Shown here piece after piece: positions 17,435 through 26,585 of a DNA stretch of 64,000 nucleotides. The DNA lies in NCBI RefSeq assembly GCF_003268775.1, contig NZ_QLSU01000011.1:1-64000 (forward strand), written 5' to 3'. The stretch is from Paraburkholderia unamae. Its GTDB lineage: Bacteria; Pseudomonadota; Gammaproteobacteria; Burkholderiales; Burkholderiaceae. Made by a program: the position numbers and the translations under genes. The notes beneath the pieces were generated by a model, which saw only the letters and a program-made list of their open reading frames with translations, was not told where the DNA came from and ran no database searches. Within the stretch, counting starts at the first letter, position 1; the number at the start of each line of letters is the position of its first letter.

Positions 17435-20017
17435 TCAGCCGCAAGACCCGATCTCTCCGCATGACGTGCAGAAGTCGCACCCGTCCTTGCGGATCACCGC
17501 ATTCGCGCCGCACGAACCACACTTGCGCCCGAGCATGGCGTGAGCAAACGCGTGCTGCGCATCGGCGGGCAGCGCGTTCTCGCCATTGAGCACCTGATCG
17601 CCGGGCTGCTGCGCGGGATGCGCCTGCGCAGCACCGCCTTGCGAGTCACCGCTGGAGTGCGTGGCGAGCGCGCCGCCACGCCGCTGCGCGAGGAGCCGTG
17701 ACGGCACCTGCCGTCCCTCTGCGTCGAGAAAGCCGCGCCGGTGCAGGATCTGCTGGATCGCATAGGCAATGGCCGCGACCTCGGAGTCGTGCCACAGCGG
17801 AATGCGCCGTCCGTCCAGGCGCTGTGTCTCGCCATAGCGCACCTGGCCGCGATCCCACGAGACCTTGCGCAGGTCCTGAAGATTGCGCGCCACAAAGCCG
17901 CCGCGCGCCGCGAGCGAGAGCGAGCGCATGGTCGCCGTGATCCATTGCTGCGATTCGTCGCGCTGGCCCACGGGAATGAAGAACTCGATAGGCCGCTCGA
18001 TCGTCACCGCTTCGCCGCCCACCTGGCCCGTCACTTCGAGGAACGACACCGCCACGTACAGCGACACCTTGCCGGTTTGCGTGATGTACTCGATCTTCTC
18101 GATCACGGCGGGCAACTCGCCCTTGGGCCGGTGATCGATCGCCACGCGCAGCGGGTCGAGCAGGGTGTCGCTGAGCGCATCGTCGGCGGTGGCAGCGGTT
18201 TCCGGGGGCAGCGTTTGCAGCACCGCGCCGAGCGTCTCGTTCGGCCGGTAGGTCGCGAGTCCCTTGAGGCCGCGCCGCCATGCGTCGAGATAGAGATTCT
18301 CGAAGTCCTCAAACGGATAGTCGGCGGGCACGTTGACGGTCTTGGAGATCGACGTGTCCACAAACGGCTGCACGGCCGCCATCATGGCGATGTGTTCCTG
18401 CGCGCTCATTTCCAGCGCGCTCACGAAATACGCGGGCAACGCGTTCACGTCGCCGCCGAGATTCCGGTACACGCGCCACGCGTGATCCTCGACGTTGAAC
18501 GTCTCGCGGCTGCCGTCGGCCATGCGGCGCGTGCGCTGATACGTCCACGAGAACGCGGGCTCGATGCCGTTCGAGACGTTGTCGGCGAACGCGAGGCTCA
18601 CCGTGCCCGTGGGCGCGATGGAAATCAGATGGCTGTTGCGGATGCCGTGGGCGCGGATCTCGGCCTTGAGGTCGTCGGGCAGGCGCGAGGCGAAGGTGCC
18701 TTCTTCGAGGTAGCGGTTCGCGTCGAAGAGGGGAAACGCGCCGCGCTCTCGCGCGAGTTCGACCGAAGCGCGATAGGCGGCGTCACGCATCGTGCGTCCC
18801 ACGCGCGCGCCGAACGCGCAGCCTTGCTCCGAGTTGTAGCGGATGCCGAGCATCACGAGCGTGTCGCCGAGTCCCGTGAAGCCCACGCCGATACGTCGCT
18901 TGGCCGCCGCTTCCGCCTGCTGTTCGGGCAGCGGCCAGAGCGTGGCGTCGAGCACGTCGTCGAGAAAGCGCACCTGCGTGCGCGTGCGTTCGGCGAGTGC
19001 CTGCCAGTCGAAATCGGCATGCTTGTTCGCGCCGCCGCCGCGCAGTGGCGCGAACGGCTCGATCACGAAGCGCGTGAGGTCGAGCGGCCCCAGGTTGCAG
19101 CAGCCATAGGCGGGTAGCGGTTGCTCGCCGCACGGGTTGGTTGCGCGGATCGCTTCGAGCGCGCGCAGGTTGTTGTCTTCGTTCATGCGGGAGATGAACA
19201 CCACGCCCGGCTCGGCCATGTCGTAGGTCGAGCGCATGATCGTGTCCCACAGGGCGCGGGCGCGCGTTTCGGCGTATACCCACAGGCCGTCGTCGCGGCG
19301 ATGCAGGTCGGCCGAGGCGCGCAGCGCGGGCGAGGGCTCGGCGCGGTGCACGAGCTGCCAGGTCGCGTCGTTTTCCACGGCGCGCATGAATTCGTCGGTC
19401 ACCGCCACCGAGACATTGAAGTTGTTCCAGCGCCCCTTCAAGTGCTTGGCCTCGATGAACTCGGGCAGGTCGGGGTGATCGCAGTCGAGCACGGCCATCT
19501 GCGCGCCGCGCCGCGAGCCCGCGCTTTCCACCGTGCGGCACGAGGCGTCGAACACGTCGATATAGCTGCATGGGCCCGATGCGCTCGATCCCGTCGACTT
19601 CACGAACGCGCCGTGCGGCCGGATGGCCGAGAAGTTGTAGCCCACGCCGCCGCCGCGCCGCATGGTTTCGGCGGCTTGCAGCAGCGCGACGTAGATGCCG
19701 GGGCGGCCCTCGTCGTCCACGCCCTGGATGCTGTCGCCCACGGGCTGCACGAAGCAGTTGATCAACGTGGCCTCGATGCCGGCGCCCGCCGCGCTCATGA
19801 TACGGCCCGCGCCGAGCGCGCCGTTGCGCAGGTTGTCGACGAAGCGCGCCTCGATCCCGGCCCGCAACTCGGGCGGCTCGACCTGGGCGACGCCGCGCGC
19901 GACGCGGCGATAGATGTCGTCGGCGCTTTGCTCGTCGCCTTTGGCGTACTTCTCGAGCATCACGTCGAGCGAGAACTGCTGCGGGGGAAACGGAAGCGGG
20001 GGCGTGTTTTCTGCCAT
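17435..20017 (-). CDS. nrdJ: Adenosylcobalamin-dependent (class II) ribonucleotide reductase
   Basis: This is an 860-residue single-chain enzyme that converts ribonucleotides to deoxyribonucleotides using a radical from adenosylcobalamin. The active-site loop NPCGEQ (about residues 292-297) carries the thiyl-radical Cys; INCFVQP near residue 87 and YGCCNLG hold further conserved Cys. The C-terminus is a zinc ribbon with CGSCG and CTSCG, typical of the long NrdJ form and thought to serve in re-reduction of the active site. No R2 subunit or NrdR gene lies beside it. It works with or without oxygen but needs B12, which fits the cobalamin genes at 47-57 kb. No cobalamin riboswitch is seen in front of it. 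Confidence 0.95.
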   Translation of the reverse strand: MAENTPPLPFPPQQFSLDVMLEKYAKGDEQSADDIYRRVARGVAQVEPPELRAGIEARFVDNLRNGALGAGRIMSAAGAGIEATLINCFVQPVGDSIQGVDDEGRPGIYVALLQAAETMRRGGGVGYNFSAIRPHGAFVKSTGSSASGPCSYIDVFDASCRTVESAGSRRGAQMAVLDCDHPDLPEFIEAKHLKGRWNNFNVSVAVTDEFMRAVENDATWQLVHRAEPSPALRASADLHRRDDGLWVYAETRARALWDTIMRSTYDMAEPGVVFISRMNEDNNLRALEAIRATNPCGEQPLPAYGCCNLGPLDLTRFVIEPFAPLRGGGANKHADFDWQALAERTRTQVRFLDDVLDATLWPLPEQQAEAAAKRRIGVGFTGLGDTLVMLGIRYNSEQGCAFGARVGRTMRDAAYRASVELARERGAFPLFDANRYLEEGTFASRLPDDLKAEIRAHGIRNSHLISIAPTGTVSLAFADNVSNGIEPAFSWTYQRTRRMADGSRETFNVEDHAWRVYRNLGGDVNALPAYFVSALEMSAQEHIAMMAAVQPFVDTSISKTVNVPADYPFEDFENLYLDAWRRGLKGLATYRPNETLGAVLQTLPPETAATADDALSDTLLDPLRVAIDHRPKGELPAVIEKIEYITQTGKVSLYVAVSFLEVTGQVGGEAVTIERPIEFFIPVGQRDESQQWITATMRSLSLAARGGFVARNLQDLRKVSWDRGQVRYGETQRLDGRRIPLWHDSEVAAIAYAIQQILHRRGFLDAEGRQVPSRLLAQRRGGALATHSSGDSQGGAAQAHPAQQPGDQVLNGENALPADAQHAFAHAMLGRKCGSCGANAVIRKDGCDFCTSCGEIGSCG

Positions 20018-20264
20018 GACCGGGCCTCATGGAGCGCCGCGCGCGGGCGGCGGTTGAAGGGCGGCGAAAGCCGGCGCGCGTGGCGCGCGGCGGCCGTACC
20101 GCGTTCGCACAACCATACCCCAGTGGCGGCCCGCGTGCACGGTGGTGCAAGCGCGCAGGCCAGGGGCCGCTTGCGCGTGCCGGTGAAGCGGCGGCCAAGG
20201 CCGCGCTGCGGTTACACTGCTCGCGCAAAGAGGCGCGCGCGCCTCGACGACACACGGAGACAGG

Positions 20265-20789
20265 ATGACGAACGGGACGGCGCGCGTGATCTACCGCGAC
20301 ACGGTGCGTGCGGAGTGGGTGGATTACAACGGGCACCTGCGCGACGCGTTTTACATGCTGATCTACAGCTACGCGACGGATGCGCTGCTCGACGCCATCG
20401 GGCTCGACGCGGCGCAGCGCGAAGCGCGCGGGCGCTCGATGTACACGCTGGAGGCGCACCTGAACTATCTGCGCGAGATTAAAGAGGGCGCGCGGGTGCG
20501 CGTGGATGTGCACGTGCTCGAATACGACGCGAAGCGCGTGCGCGTGTATCTGGAGATGTTCGCTGACGAGTTCGGTTTCGAACCCGGCCACGAAGCGGCG
20601 CACCCGGGCGCGACGCCGGTTTCGGCGAGCGAGCAAGTGCTGCTGCACGTGGACCGCTCAGGCCCGCGCGCGGCCGCCTTCGATGCCGATGTGCTGGCGC
20701 GCGTGGCCGCGTTGTGCGCGGCGTCGGCGGGTTTCGAGCCGCCTCATGCCGCGCGGGCCATCACGCTCGCGCCTCGCGCGGGCCGCTGA
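20265..20789 (+). CDS. Hotdog-fold acyl-CoA thioesterase
   Basis: This is a 174-residue protein. The start RDTVRAEWVDYNGHLRDAFY carries the Asp-Tyr-Asn-Gly-His pattern of hotdog thioesterases of the 4-hydroxybenzoyl-CoA / betainyl- and carnitinyl-CoA group; the Asp is the likely catalytic residue. It hydrolyses an acyl-CoA to free acid and CoA, but the acyl group is not predictable. GGAGACAGG precedes the ATG. It is divergent from nrdJ with a 247-bp spacer. The spacer shows no riboswitch. Confidence 0.8.
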   Translation: MTNGTARVIYRDTVRAEWVDYNGHLRDAFYMLIYSYATDALLDAIGLDAAQREARGRSMYTLEAHLNYLREIKEGARVRVDVHVLEYDAKRVRVYLEMFADEFGFEPGHEAAHPGATPVSASEQVLLHVDRSGPRAAAFDADVLARVAALCAASAGFEPPHAARAITLAPRAGR

Positions 20790-21027
20790 GGCGGCGCCGG
20801 GCGCGTTATGGCGCGGGCATGCCACGCATTACCGGGCGAGCCGTGGACATGGCGGTGGACGCGACTGAGAGCGCGATGGCGCCGGGGGCTTGAGCACCGA
20901 TGCGCACGTGCGCAAAGGGCTTCGGTACACTGCGTCGAGCCGTCGTGGCCCGTGTCGTCGGTTGGCTTTGGCCTGCGGGTTGCGCTGGAGAGCGGTGGCG
21001 GGCACTTGGTGAGCGCCTGGTGGACGC

Positions 21028-21327
21028 TTAGCGCGCGTTTTCCGCGCCGATGAGGTCGCCAAACACTTCGGCGGCGATCATGACTGACGCATTCAGCGGC
21101 GCCGGGCGTTCGGCCGGCTTGAACACGGCGTCGCCACGGCGGATCTTGCGGCGCGACACGGCGCAAGTACCCGACGAATGCGCCGAGCGGCGGCGCCAGC
21201 GTTGTTCGCCATAATGACAGCGCCCCGGCTCGACCCAGCGGATCACCAGCGCCGTATCCGTCTGTTCGAGTATTTCGATGCGCTCACCGTTGGCTCCGTC
21301 AAGCGAGAGGCACGCTTTTTTCTTCAT
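21028..21327 (-). CDS. DUF3331 family protein
   Basis: This is a 99-residue protein of a family I know mainly from Burkholderia and relatives; its function is not known. Typical parts are TALVIRWVEPGRCHYGEQRW, a central Cys (SGTCAVSRRKIRRGD) and the ending PLNASVMIA. It is basic and cytoplasmic with no signal peptide. The ATG at 21327 follows GGAG by 6 bases; the frame continues to 21756 but that part is low in conserved features. It lies alone, divergent from the AI-2E-type gene. Such genes often occur in many copies per genome. Confidence 0.8.
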   Translation of the reverse strand: MKKKACLSLDGANGERIEILEQTDTALVIRWVEPGRCHYGEQRWRRRSAHSSGTCAVSRRKIRRGDAVFKPAERPAPLNASVMIAAEVFGDLIGAENAR

Positions 21328-21722
21328 TGTCGGCTCCGTAAGTGGGGTTGCCGCGAATGTAGTCCTGTGCGCCGCCAAGTGCCATTGTGTCGCCGTTGAA
21401 ACACCATTCCATAAACGGCAACAATCGCCCTGCGACACGTTGCGTCCAACGAAGGAATGGGGGTTTGCGGCCGATCGGGGTCGACATCTTAAATTTGTGC
21501 AACGCACTGTTGTGCGTGGCGCGACATCGGAATCGGCGAAAAGCGGCGTCTGGAAGGGTGTTCCGGGATAGGGGCGGAACGGCTGGAGCGGATCTGAATC
21601 TGATGAAAATCCGGCCTGGCGCGGGCTCGTTGCACGGTGATTTGCTGCGCTGCACAGCCGCTTCATAGACGCTGTACAGCCTTTGAAGCGAGCGCTTCTT
21701 TTTTGAATTTTCCCGAGGTTAC
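21328..21722. other. Divergent intergenic region, no gene seen
   Basis: These 395 bases between the DUF3331 gene and the AI-2E-type gene are less GC-rich than their surroundings and must hold both promoters. No RNA gene, strong hairpin or repeat was recognised. Confidence 0.4.
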
Positions 21723-22790
21723 ATGATTCATCGTCCGCCTGCTCCGAACTCCGCAAACGAGCAGAAACTCCAGCGCGTTGCCTCCGCCGCGCTGTTCGCC
21801 ACGCTCGTGCTGCTGGCGCTCTGGATCGTGCGCGAATTCCTGCCCGCCGTGGCGTGGGCGAGCGTGCTTGCCATCGTCCTGTGGCCCGCCTACCAGGCGA
21901 TCGAGCGGCGCGCCTGGTTCAAGGGCCGCAAGACGCTGATCGCCACGCTGCTCACGGCCGCGATCGGCGTGCTCGTGCTGCTGCCCATCACGGTCACGGC
22001 CATCCAGGCCGCCGGCGAGGCGCACGACCTCTACCTGTGGCTGCACGACGCCCAGGAGAGTGGTGTGCCGGTGCCCGATTTCGTCGCGCATCTGCCCGTG
22101 GGCAGCCGCCAGGTGAGCGACTGGTGGCAGGCCAACCTGGCCCAGCCGCTCAAGGCTTCCCCGGCGATGAAGAGCCTGCACGGCGACACCATCGTCTCGT
22201 TCGGCCGCCACTTCGGCGCGCGCGCGGCGCGGGCCACGATGACGTTCGGCTTCATGCTCGTCACGCTGTTCGTGATGTTTCAGGCGGGCCCGCGCCTCTC
22301 GGCCACGGTGATGCGCGGTGCGCGCCGCGCTTTCGGCGCCGACGGCGCGCAACTGCTTCAGCGCATGGCCGCCGCCGTGCGCGCCACGGTCACGGGCCTC
22401 GTGGTCGTGGGGCTCGGCGAGGGCGTGCTGCTGGCCGCCGCCTATATCGCGACCGGCGTGCCGCACGCGGCGCTGCTCGGCACCGTCACGGCCATCGCGG
22501 CCATGCTGCCGTTTTGCGCCCCCATCGTGTTCTGCGGCGCCGCGCTGTACCTCGTCGTGCAGGGCTCGGTGATCGCGGCGGTCGCGCTCGCGGTCTGGGG
22601 CTTCGTGGTGGTGTTCGTCGCCGAGCATTTCGTGCGGCCGGTGCTGATCGGCAATTCCACGCGCCTGCCGTTCCTGCTCGTGCTGTTCGGCATCCTGGGC
22701 GGGGCGACCACGTTCGGGCTGATCGGCATCTTCATCGGCCCGGCGCTCATGACCGTGTTGATGGTGCTGTGGGCGAACTGGGCGGAGTGA
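21723..22790 (+). CDS. AI-2E-family (PerM/YdiK-type) membrane protein
   Basis: This is a 355-residue inner-membrane protein. An N-terminal hydrophobic pair (residues about 20-65) and one at about 75-95 are followed by a soluble middle domain, then a cluster of about five segments ending in the form FGLIGIFIGPALMTVLM, the family signature. Members include the AI-2 exporter TqsA and PerM/YdiK proteins of other or unknown function, so export of AI-2 should not be assumed. It is a single gene, with the next gene convergent. Confidence 0.85.
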   Translation: MIHRPPAPNSANEQKLQRVASAALFATLVLLALWIVREFLPAVAWASVLAIVLWPAYQAIERRAWFKGRKTLIATLLTAAIGVLVLLPITVTAIQAAGEAHDLYLWLHDAQESGVPVPDFVAHLPVGSRQVSDWWQANLAQPLKASPAMKSLHGDTIVSFGRHFGARAARATMTFGFMLVTLFVMFQAGPRLSATVMRGARRAFGADGAQLLQRMAAAVRATVTGLVVVGLGEGVLLAAAYIATGVPHAALLGTVTAIAAMLPFCAPIVFCGAALYLVVQGSVIAAVALAVWGFVVVFVAEHFVRPVLIGNSTRLPFLLVLFGILGGATTFGLIGIFIGPALMTVLMVLWANWAE

Positions 22791-22832
22791 GCGCGTGTTG
22801 CACGTGTTGCGCGGGCTCGACGCGGCGCGCGC

Positions 22833-23687
22833 CTAGCGCACGCAGGCGAGCGCGTACTTGAGCGCGGCCGGCAGCAGTTCGCGCCACACGGGCCAGACGT
22901 GCCCGCCGTCCACGATGCGCAGCGCCGCCGGGTTGCCCGCCTCGCGCAGCCGCGTGTAGAGCAGCGACGATTCGGCCTGGATCACGAGGTCGTCGTCGCC
23001 CGCGGCGATGAAGAACGGCACGCGCCAGGGCCGCGAGAAATAGGGTTTCCAGAGTGCCGGATAGTTGAGCGTGCGCCAGATCTGCGCGTCGAACTGATGC
23101 TCGCCGAACACGCCCACGTGACGCGCCGCCGAACTGGGCGGCGGGTCGCTCGCGTAGACGGCGGGCGAGAGCAGCAGCGCGCCGCAGAACATGTCCGGGT
23201 GCTCCAGCGTGTAGCGCAGCGCGCCGAACCCGCCCATCGAAACGCCGCCGATCGCGCGCCCGTCACGCTCGTTGTCCACCGCGAAGTGCGATTCGATTTC
23301 GGGCAGCAAGTCCTGGAAAAACGCCGTCTCCATTTTCTCCTTGCGATCGACGTACCAGTCGGTGCCGCCTTGCGGCATCACGATCACCACGGGCGGGATC
23401 TCGTGGTGCGCGATCAGCGCGTCGGCGCTCGCCTGGAGCTGGCCTTGCGTGACCCAGTCCATTGCGTCGCCGTTGTTGCCGTGCAGGAGATACAGCACCG
23501 GGTAGCGGCCCTGGTCGGCGCGATAGCCGCCCGGCAGATACACCACGTAGGGCCAGTCGCGGTTGAGCGCGGCCGAATGGAACGTGCGGGCCGCGATCGT
23601 GCTTGCCGCGGCGGGCGCGGCCGACGCGGCGAAGGCCGCGCAGGCGAGCGCAAGCGGAAGCAGTGCGGTTCGAAGGAGTCTGCGCAT
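22833..23687 (-). CDS. Exported alpha/beta-hydrolase esterase (esterase D / tributyrin-esterase type)
   Basis: This is a 284-residue protein. The first 28 residues (MRRLLRTALLPLALACAAFA and on) are a Sec signal peptide. The nucleophile Ser is in GGVSMGGFG, the acid is likely in AAGDDDLV, and the His in DGGHVWPVW completes the triad. YLLHGNNGDAMDW resembles the oxyanion region of S-formylglutathione hydrolase/feruloyl-esterase-like enzymes. It probably cleaves an ester in the periplasm or outside. It lies 121 bp downstream of the OpgC-like gene on the same strand; a link to acyl groups added by that protein is possible but unproven. Confidence 0.85.
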   Translation of the reverse strand: MRRLLRTALLPLALACAAFAASAAPAAASTIAARTFHSAALNRDWPYVVYLPGGYRADQGRYPVLYLLHGNNGDAMDWVTQGQLQASADALIAHHEIPPVVIVMPQGGTDWYVDRKEKMETAFFQDLLPEIESHFAVDNERDGRAIGGVSMGGFGALRYTLEHPDMFCGALLLSPAVYASDPPPSSAARHVGVFGEHQFDAQIWRTLNYPALWKPYFSRPWRVPFFIAAGDDDLVIQAESSLLYTRLREAGNPAALRIVDGGHVWPVWRELLPAALKYALACVR

Positions 23688-23808
23688 GGCAGGGAAATCG
23701 GAGCCGGGAGGCGCTGTCAGCGCGGGGCCATCATCCTAGCAGCCACCTGGGCGCGCCGGAAGCCGGGGCCGCCCGGCGAGGCGCCCGGGCGGGCGGCGGG
23801 ACGGCGCG

Positions 23809-24906
23809 TCAGGCCGAGGCCTTGGCGCGCGAGGGCAGCAGGCGCTTGAGCGGATCGGACGCGCGCGCGACGAGCAGCAGCGCGGTTATCGCGACGGCGT
23901 CGGCGACGAGGCCGAGCGGCACGTTCAGGTAGCCGTCGGTGTACCAGTAGAGCACCGAGTCCACCGTGAGCGAAATCACGGCACCCGCCACGAACGAGAG
24001 CATGCCCTTCTGGCCGACGAGACCCACCCAAGGCAGCGCGTGCGCGAGGCGCTTCGCCCAGCCCAGACGGATCACGTGCGCCGTAAGCCACGCGATGCCG
24101 GCGAAGTTGAGCACGCGGAACCACGCGAGGTTGCGCTTGAAGTCGCCGTCGAGCGCGACATTGCCCAGTTGCAGGCGGTAGATCGCGGCGCCCGCCACGA
24201 CGGCGAGCGCGGCGAGCGTCACGAGCGTGCCGAGCCGGTGCGCGTTCACGCGCTGGAACACCGGCTGCGCCTGGGCGATCACGCCGAGCACGAACATCAG
24301 TTGCCAGGCGAACGGGTTGAAGTCCCACTGCACGTCTTCGACGTGCGGCAGCCACGGCACCAGGTGGGGCGCGACGCCCCAGAGCGCGAGGCTCACGGCC
24401 AGCAGCAGCCAGGGGCGCGTGCGCGCGAGCGGCAGCGCGAGCGGCGCGGCGAGCGCGAAGCACGCGTACATCGGCAGCACGCCGGCCAGGTACGGCTGGC
24501 GGCGCAGCAGCACGATGTCGCGCAGCGCGGCGGCGGGCGCGAGCGTGAGATCGTCGAGGTCGGTGGTGGCGAGATTGGGGGCGTCCACGTTGCACGCCAC
24601 GAGGATCGCGGTGACGAGCAGCATCAGGAGCGCCGTCACGACGAATGCACGGTAGATCTCGAACGCGCGCTTGATGAAGCGCTGCCGGGCCGCGGCCTCG
24701 GTGCGGCGCGCGCAGAGCGCGGCCCACGCCGTGGCCGTGGCGAAGCCGCCCAGGAACACGAACACCTCGGCGGCGTCGCACAGCGCGTAGGCGTGCAGGG
24801 TGACGCGCGAGACGATGCTGCCGCCGATGTGATCGACGACGATGATGAGCAGGACAAGACCGCGGAAAAAATCGAGTTCGACTAGACGGTTGGATGACTT
24901 TGGCAT
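23809..24906 (-). CDS. OpgC-domain membrane protein (putative acyltransferase)
   Basis: This is a 365-residue integral membrane protein with about ten hydrophobic segments. The start RLVELDFFRGLVLLIIVVDH carries the D-x-x-R-G and D-H pattern of the OpgC/acyltransferase-3 superfamily; OpgC adds succinyl groups to periplasmic glucans. The Phe-Leu-Gly-Gly-Phe (FLGGFATA) and QLMFVLG segments are OpgC-like. No opgG or opgH lies nearby, so the acceptor is unknown. The ATG at 24906 has no clear ribosome binding site; the longer frame to 25074 adds an Arg/Pro-rich tail that looks non-coding. Confidence 0.8.
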   Translation of the reverse strand: MPKSSNRLVELDFFRGLVLLIIVVDHIGGSIVSRVTLHAYALCDAAEVFVFLGGFATATAWAALCARRTEAAARQRFIKRAFEIYRAFVVTALLMLLVTAILVACNVDAPNLATTDLDDLTLAPAAALRDIVLLRRQPYLAGVLPMYACFALAAPLALPLARTRPWLLLAVSLALWGVAPHLVPWLPHVEDVQWDFNPFAWQLMFVLGVIAQAQPVFQRVNAHRLGTLVTLAALAVVAGAAIYRLQLGNVALDGDFKRNLAWFRVLNFAGIAWLTAHVIRLGWAKRLAHALPWVGLVGQKGMLSFVAGAVISLTVDSVLYWYTDGYLNVPLGLVADAVAITALLLVARASDPLKRLLPSRAKASA

Positions 24907-25627
24907 GTTGGGCAGCAGGCCGGGGGCGGCACGCGGTGCGCGAGGCGCACTACATGGCCGACGGGCCGGACGGGCGGATGCGCGAATGCATCTGCCGGGA
25001 AATCGGGAAAACGGGCCAGGTTCGCAAGGCGCCGTGCGCCGGGAACCGCGAAGCGGCCGCCAGGGTGGCCGCATGACAAGCGCAGGGAAAAGACCTGAAG
25101 GATGAGCAAGGGTTCCCGTGAACCGGGGCTTGGGCTTGACGCGGCCGATACTACCTCAATTTCAATTGGCTTTCAGTGAGCGTTACCGCCGGCAGACGTT
25201 CAAGTTTGCGGGGAGACGGCCGATAAGTCAGGGAAAGGGGCATGATCATGCGCACGTGTTGAGCGGTGCAACCCACGGCAGGACGGGCGTTTGCGCCGGG
25301 TTTGAAATCGATTTCGGACCCTTTTTTCCGTGTTTCGATGTGGCGCTAATTCCGGTAATTAACATTTGTATCAGAGTGTTGTCCCTGGGCTGATCCAGCT
25401 CAATTGCGCTTTACAATGCCGGATCGATTTTGGGATCGCACGTCCGTTCGTAAATGCGGCGTTGACGTGCGTTGGATGTTTATCGTACGAAATGCAGGTG
25501 GTTTAGCTGCAAATCGATGCGGTCCGGCGGACGAGCCGGAGCGCCGTGAGAGCGGGAGCGCGCCAGACGCAGCAGACCGTTCCGGGCCTCCGTACGCCGC
25601 GCGGCCGCGAGCACGCAGGAGGCGAAT
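24907..25627. other. Divergent intergenic region, no clear gene
   Basis: These 721 bases separate the OpgC-like gene and the LysM/M23 lipoprotein gene. From about 25120 the composition drops in GC. A 91-codon open frame at 25118-25393 has no ribosome binding site, no recognisable similarity and codon use unlike its neighbours, so it is not called. The region must hold the promoters of both flanking genes. Confidence 0.4.
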
Positions 25628-26491
25628 ATGTTCGAAGATCGTACCGGTCAACGTACCCACGGTCTGAAGGGATTCTGGGCCGTGTTGGGACTGGCGGCCC
25701 TGCTGGGCGGCTGCGCCAACATGGATCAGCAGCAACAACAGCCGCAGCCCGACACGTCGGCCGCGGCCAGCCCGGCAAGCGATGCAACGCCCGCGGCCGG
25801 CACGGATGCGAGCGCGCAGGCGGCGAGCGCACCGGTCACGCGTGTCGTGACCAAAACCACCTATGTGCGCGTGCGCCGCGGCGACACGCTTCAGCGTCTC
25901 GCGCAAAAGCACAGCGTTTCGGTCAAGGATCTGGCCGCGTGGAACCACTTGAAGCCGAACGGCCGCCTGCGCGCGGGCCAGTCGATCAAGCTGGTCTCGA
26001 AGCAGACGATCACCGTGCAGGCCGCGGCCCCGGCGACCGGCGCCCAGGCGGCGAGCACGAACGCCAACCCGGTCGTGAACCGCCAGGTCGCCGCCGAAGT
26101 GGCGCGCCACGCGAACAGCGTCGCGCTCGTGTGGCCGGCGCATGGCCGCGTGGTCGAGCCGTTCGCGCCCGGTACGACGCGCGGCATCGAGATCTCGGGC
26201 AAGGCCGGCGACCCGGTGATCGCCGCCGCCGACGGCAAGGTCATGTACGCGGGCACGGGCCTGAACGAGTACGGCAGCCTGATCATCGTCCAGCACAACA
26301 AGGACTTCCTCACGGCTTACTCGCACAACCGCCGTCTGCTCGTGAAGACCGGCGACATGGTCCATCAGGGTCAGCAGATCGCCGAGATGGGCAGCGAGAA
26401 CAACGACCGCGTGGCCGTGCTGTTCGAGGTGCGCCGCGACGGCAAGCCCGTGGATCCGATGCCGTATTTGCCGACGTCGCCCCAGGGCTGA
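25628..26491 (+). CDS. NlpD-like lipoprotein: LysM plus degenerate M23 peptidase domain
   Basis: This is a 287-residue protein. The N-terminal hydrophobic stretch ends in the lipobox LLGGC, so it is predicted to be lipid-anchored. Next come a Gln/Pro/Ala-rich linker and a LysM domain (VRRGDTLQRLAQKHSVSVKD, about residues 80-125). The C-terminal LytM/M23 fold runs from about 175. Metal ligands are missing: the usual His before G-x-D is Arg in TTRGIEI, and the HxH motif reads VLFEV. It is thus likely a non-enzymatic amidase activator, as for NlpD/EnvC, acting in daughter-cell separation. AGGAGGCGAAT precedes the ATG. Confidence 0.88.
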   Translation: MFEDRTGQRTHGLKGFWAVLGLAALLGGCANMDQQQQQPQPDTSAAASPASDATPAAGTDASAQAASAPVTRVVTKTTYVRVRRGDTLQRLAQKHSVSVKDLAAWNHLKPNGRLRAGQSIKLVSKQTITVQAAAPATGAQAASTNANPVVNRQVAAEVARHANSVALVWPAHGRVVEPFAPGTTRGIEISGKAGDPVIAAADGKVMYAGTGLNEYGSLIIVQHNKDFLTAYSHNRRLLVKTGDMVHQGQQIAEMGSENNDRVAVLFEVRRDGKPVDPMPYLPTSPQG

Positions 26492-26512
26492 ATCCCTCGC
26501 TCACCCGCACGT

Positions 26513-26557
26513 TAAAAAAAAGCCGCCCCGGCGCTGAAATGCGCCGGGGCGGCTTTG
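26513..26557. terminator. Bidirectional terminator between nlpD-like gene and prpF
   Basis: A perfect 13-bp stem (26522-26534 with 26541-26553), loop TGAAAT, has eight A on the left and TTT on the right. On the minus strand it is followed by eight T, so it is the strong end of the prp operon and a weaker one for the plus-strand gene. Confidence 0.9.
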
Positions 26558-26585
26558 TCGCATCGGATGCCGTGAGGCGGGGCGT

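Noticed and set aside
20018..20264. Possible cobalamin riboswitch before nrdJ
   Set aside because: GCCACTGGGG occurs on the minus strand near 20130, but the other aptamer parts (GGGAATC, CTGCACCCGCAACGG, GTCAGTCCGG) are missing.
21723..22790. Autoinducer-2 exporter
   Set aside because: The family name comes from one member; most proteins of this fold have other or unknown roles and no AI-2 genes lie nearby.
25118..25393. 91-codon open frame
   Set aside because: It has no ribosome binding site and no similarity that I recognise, and its composition is unlike nearby genes.
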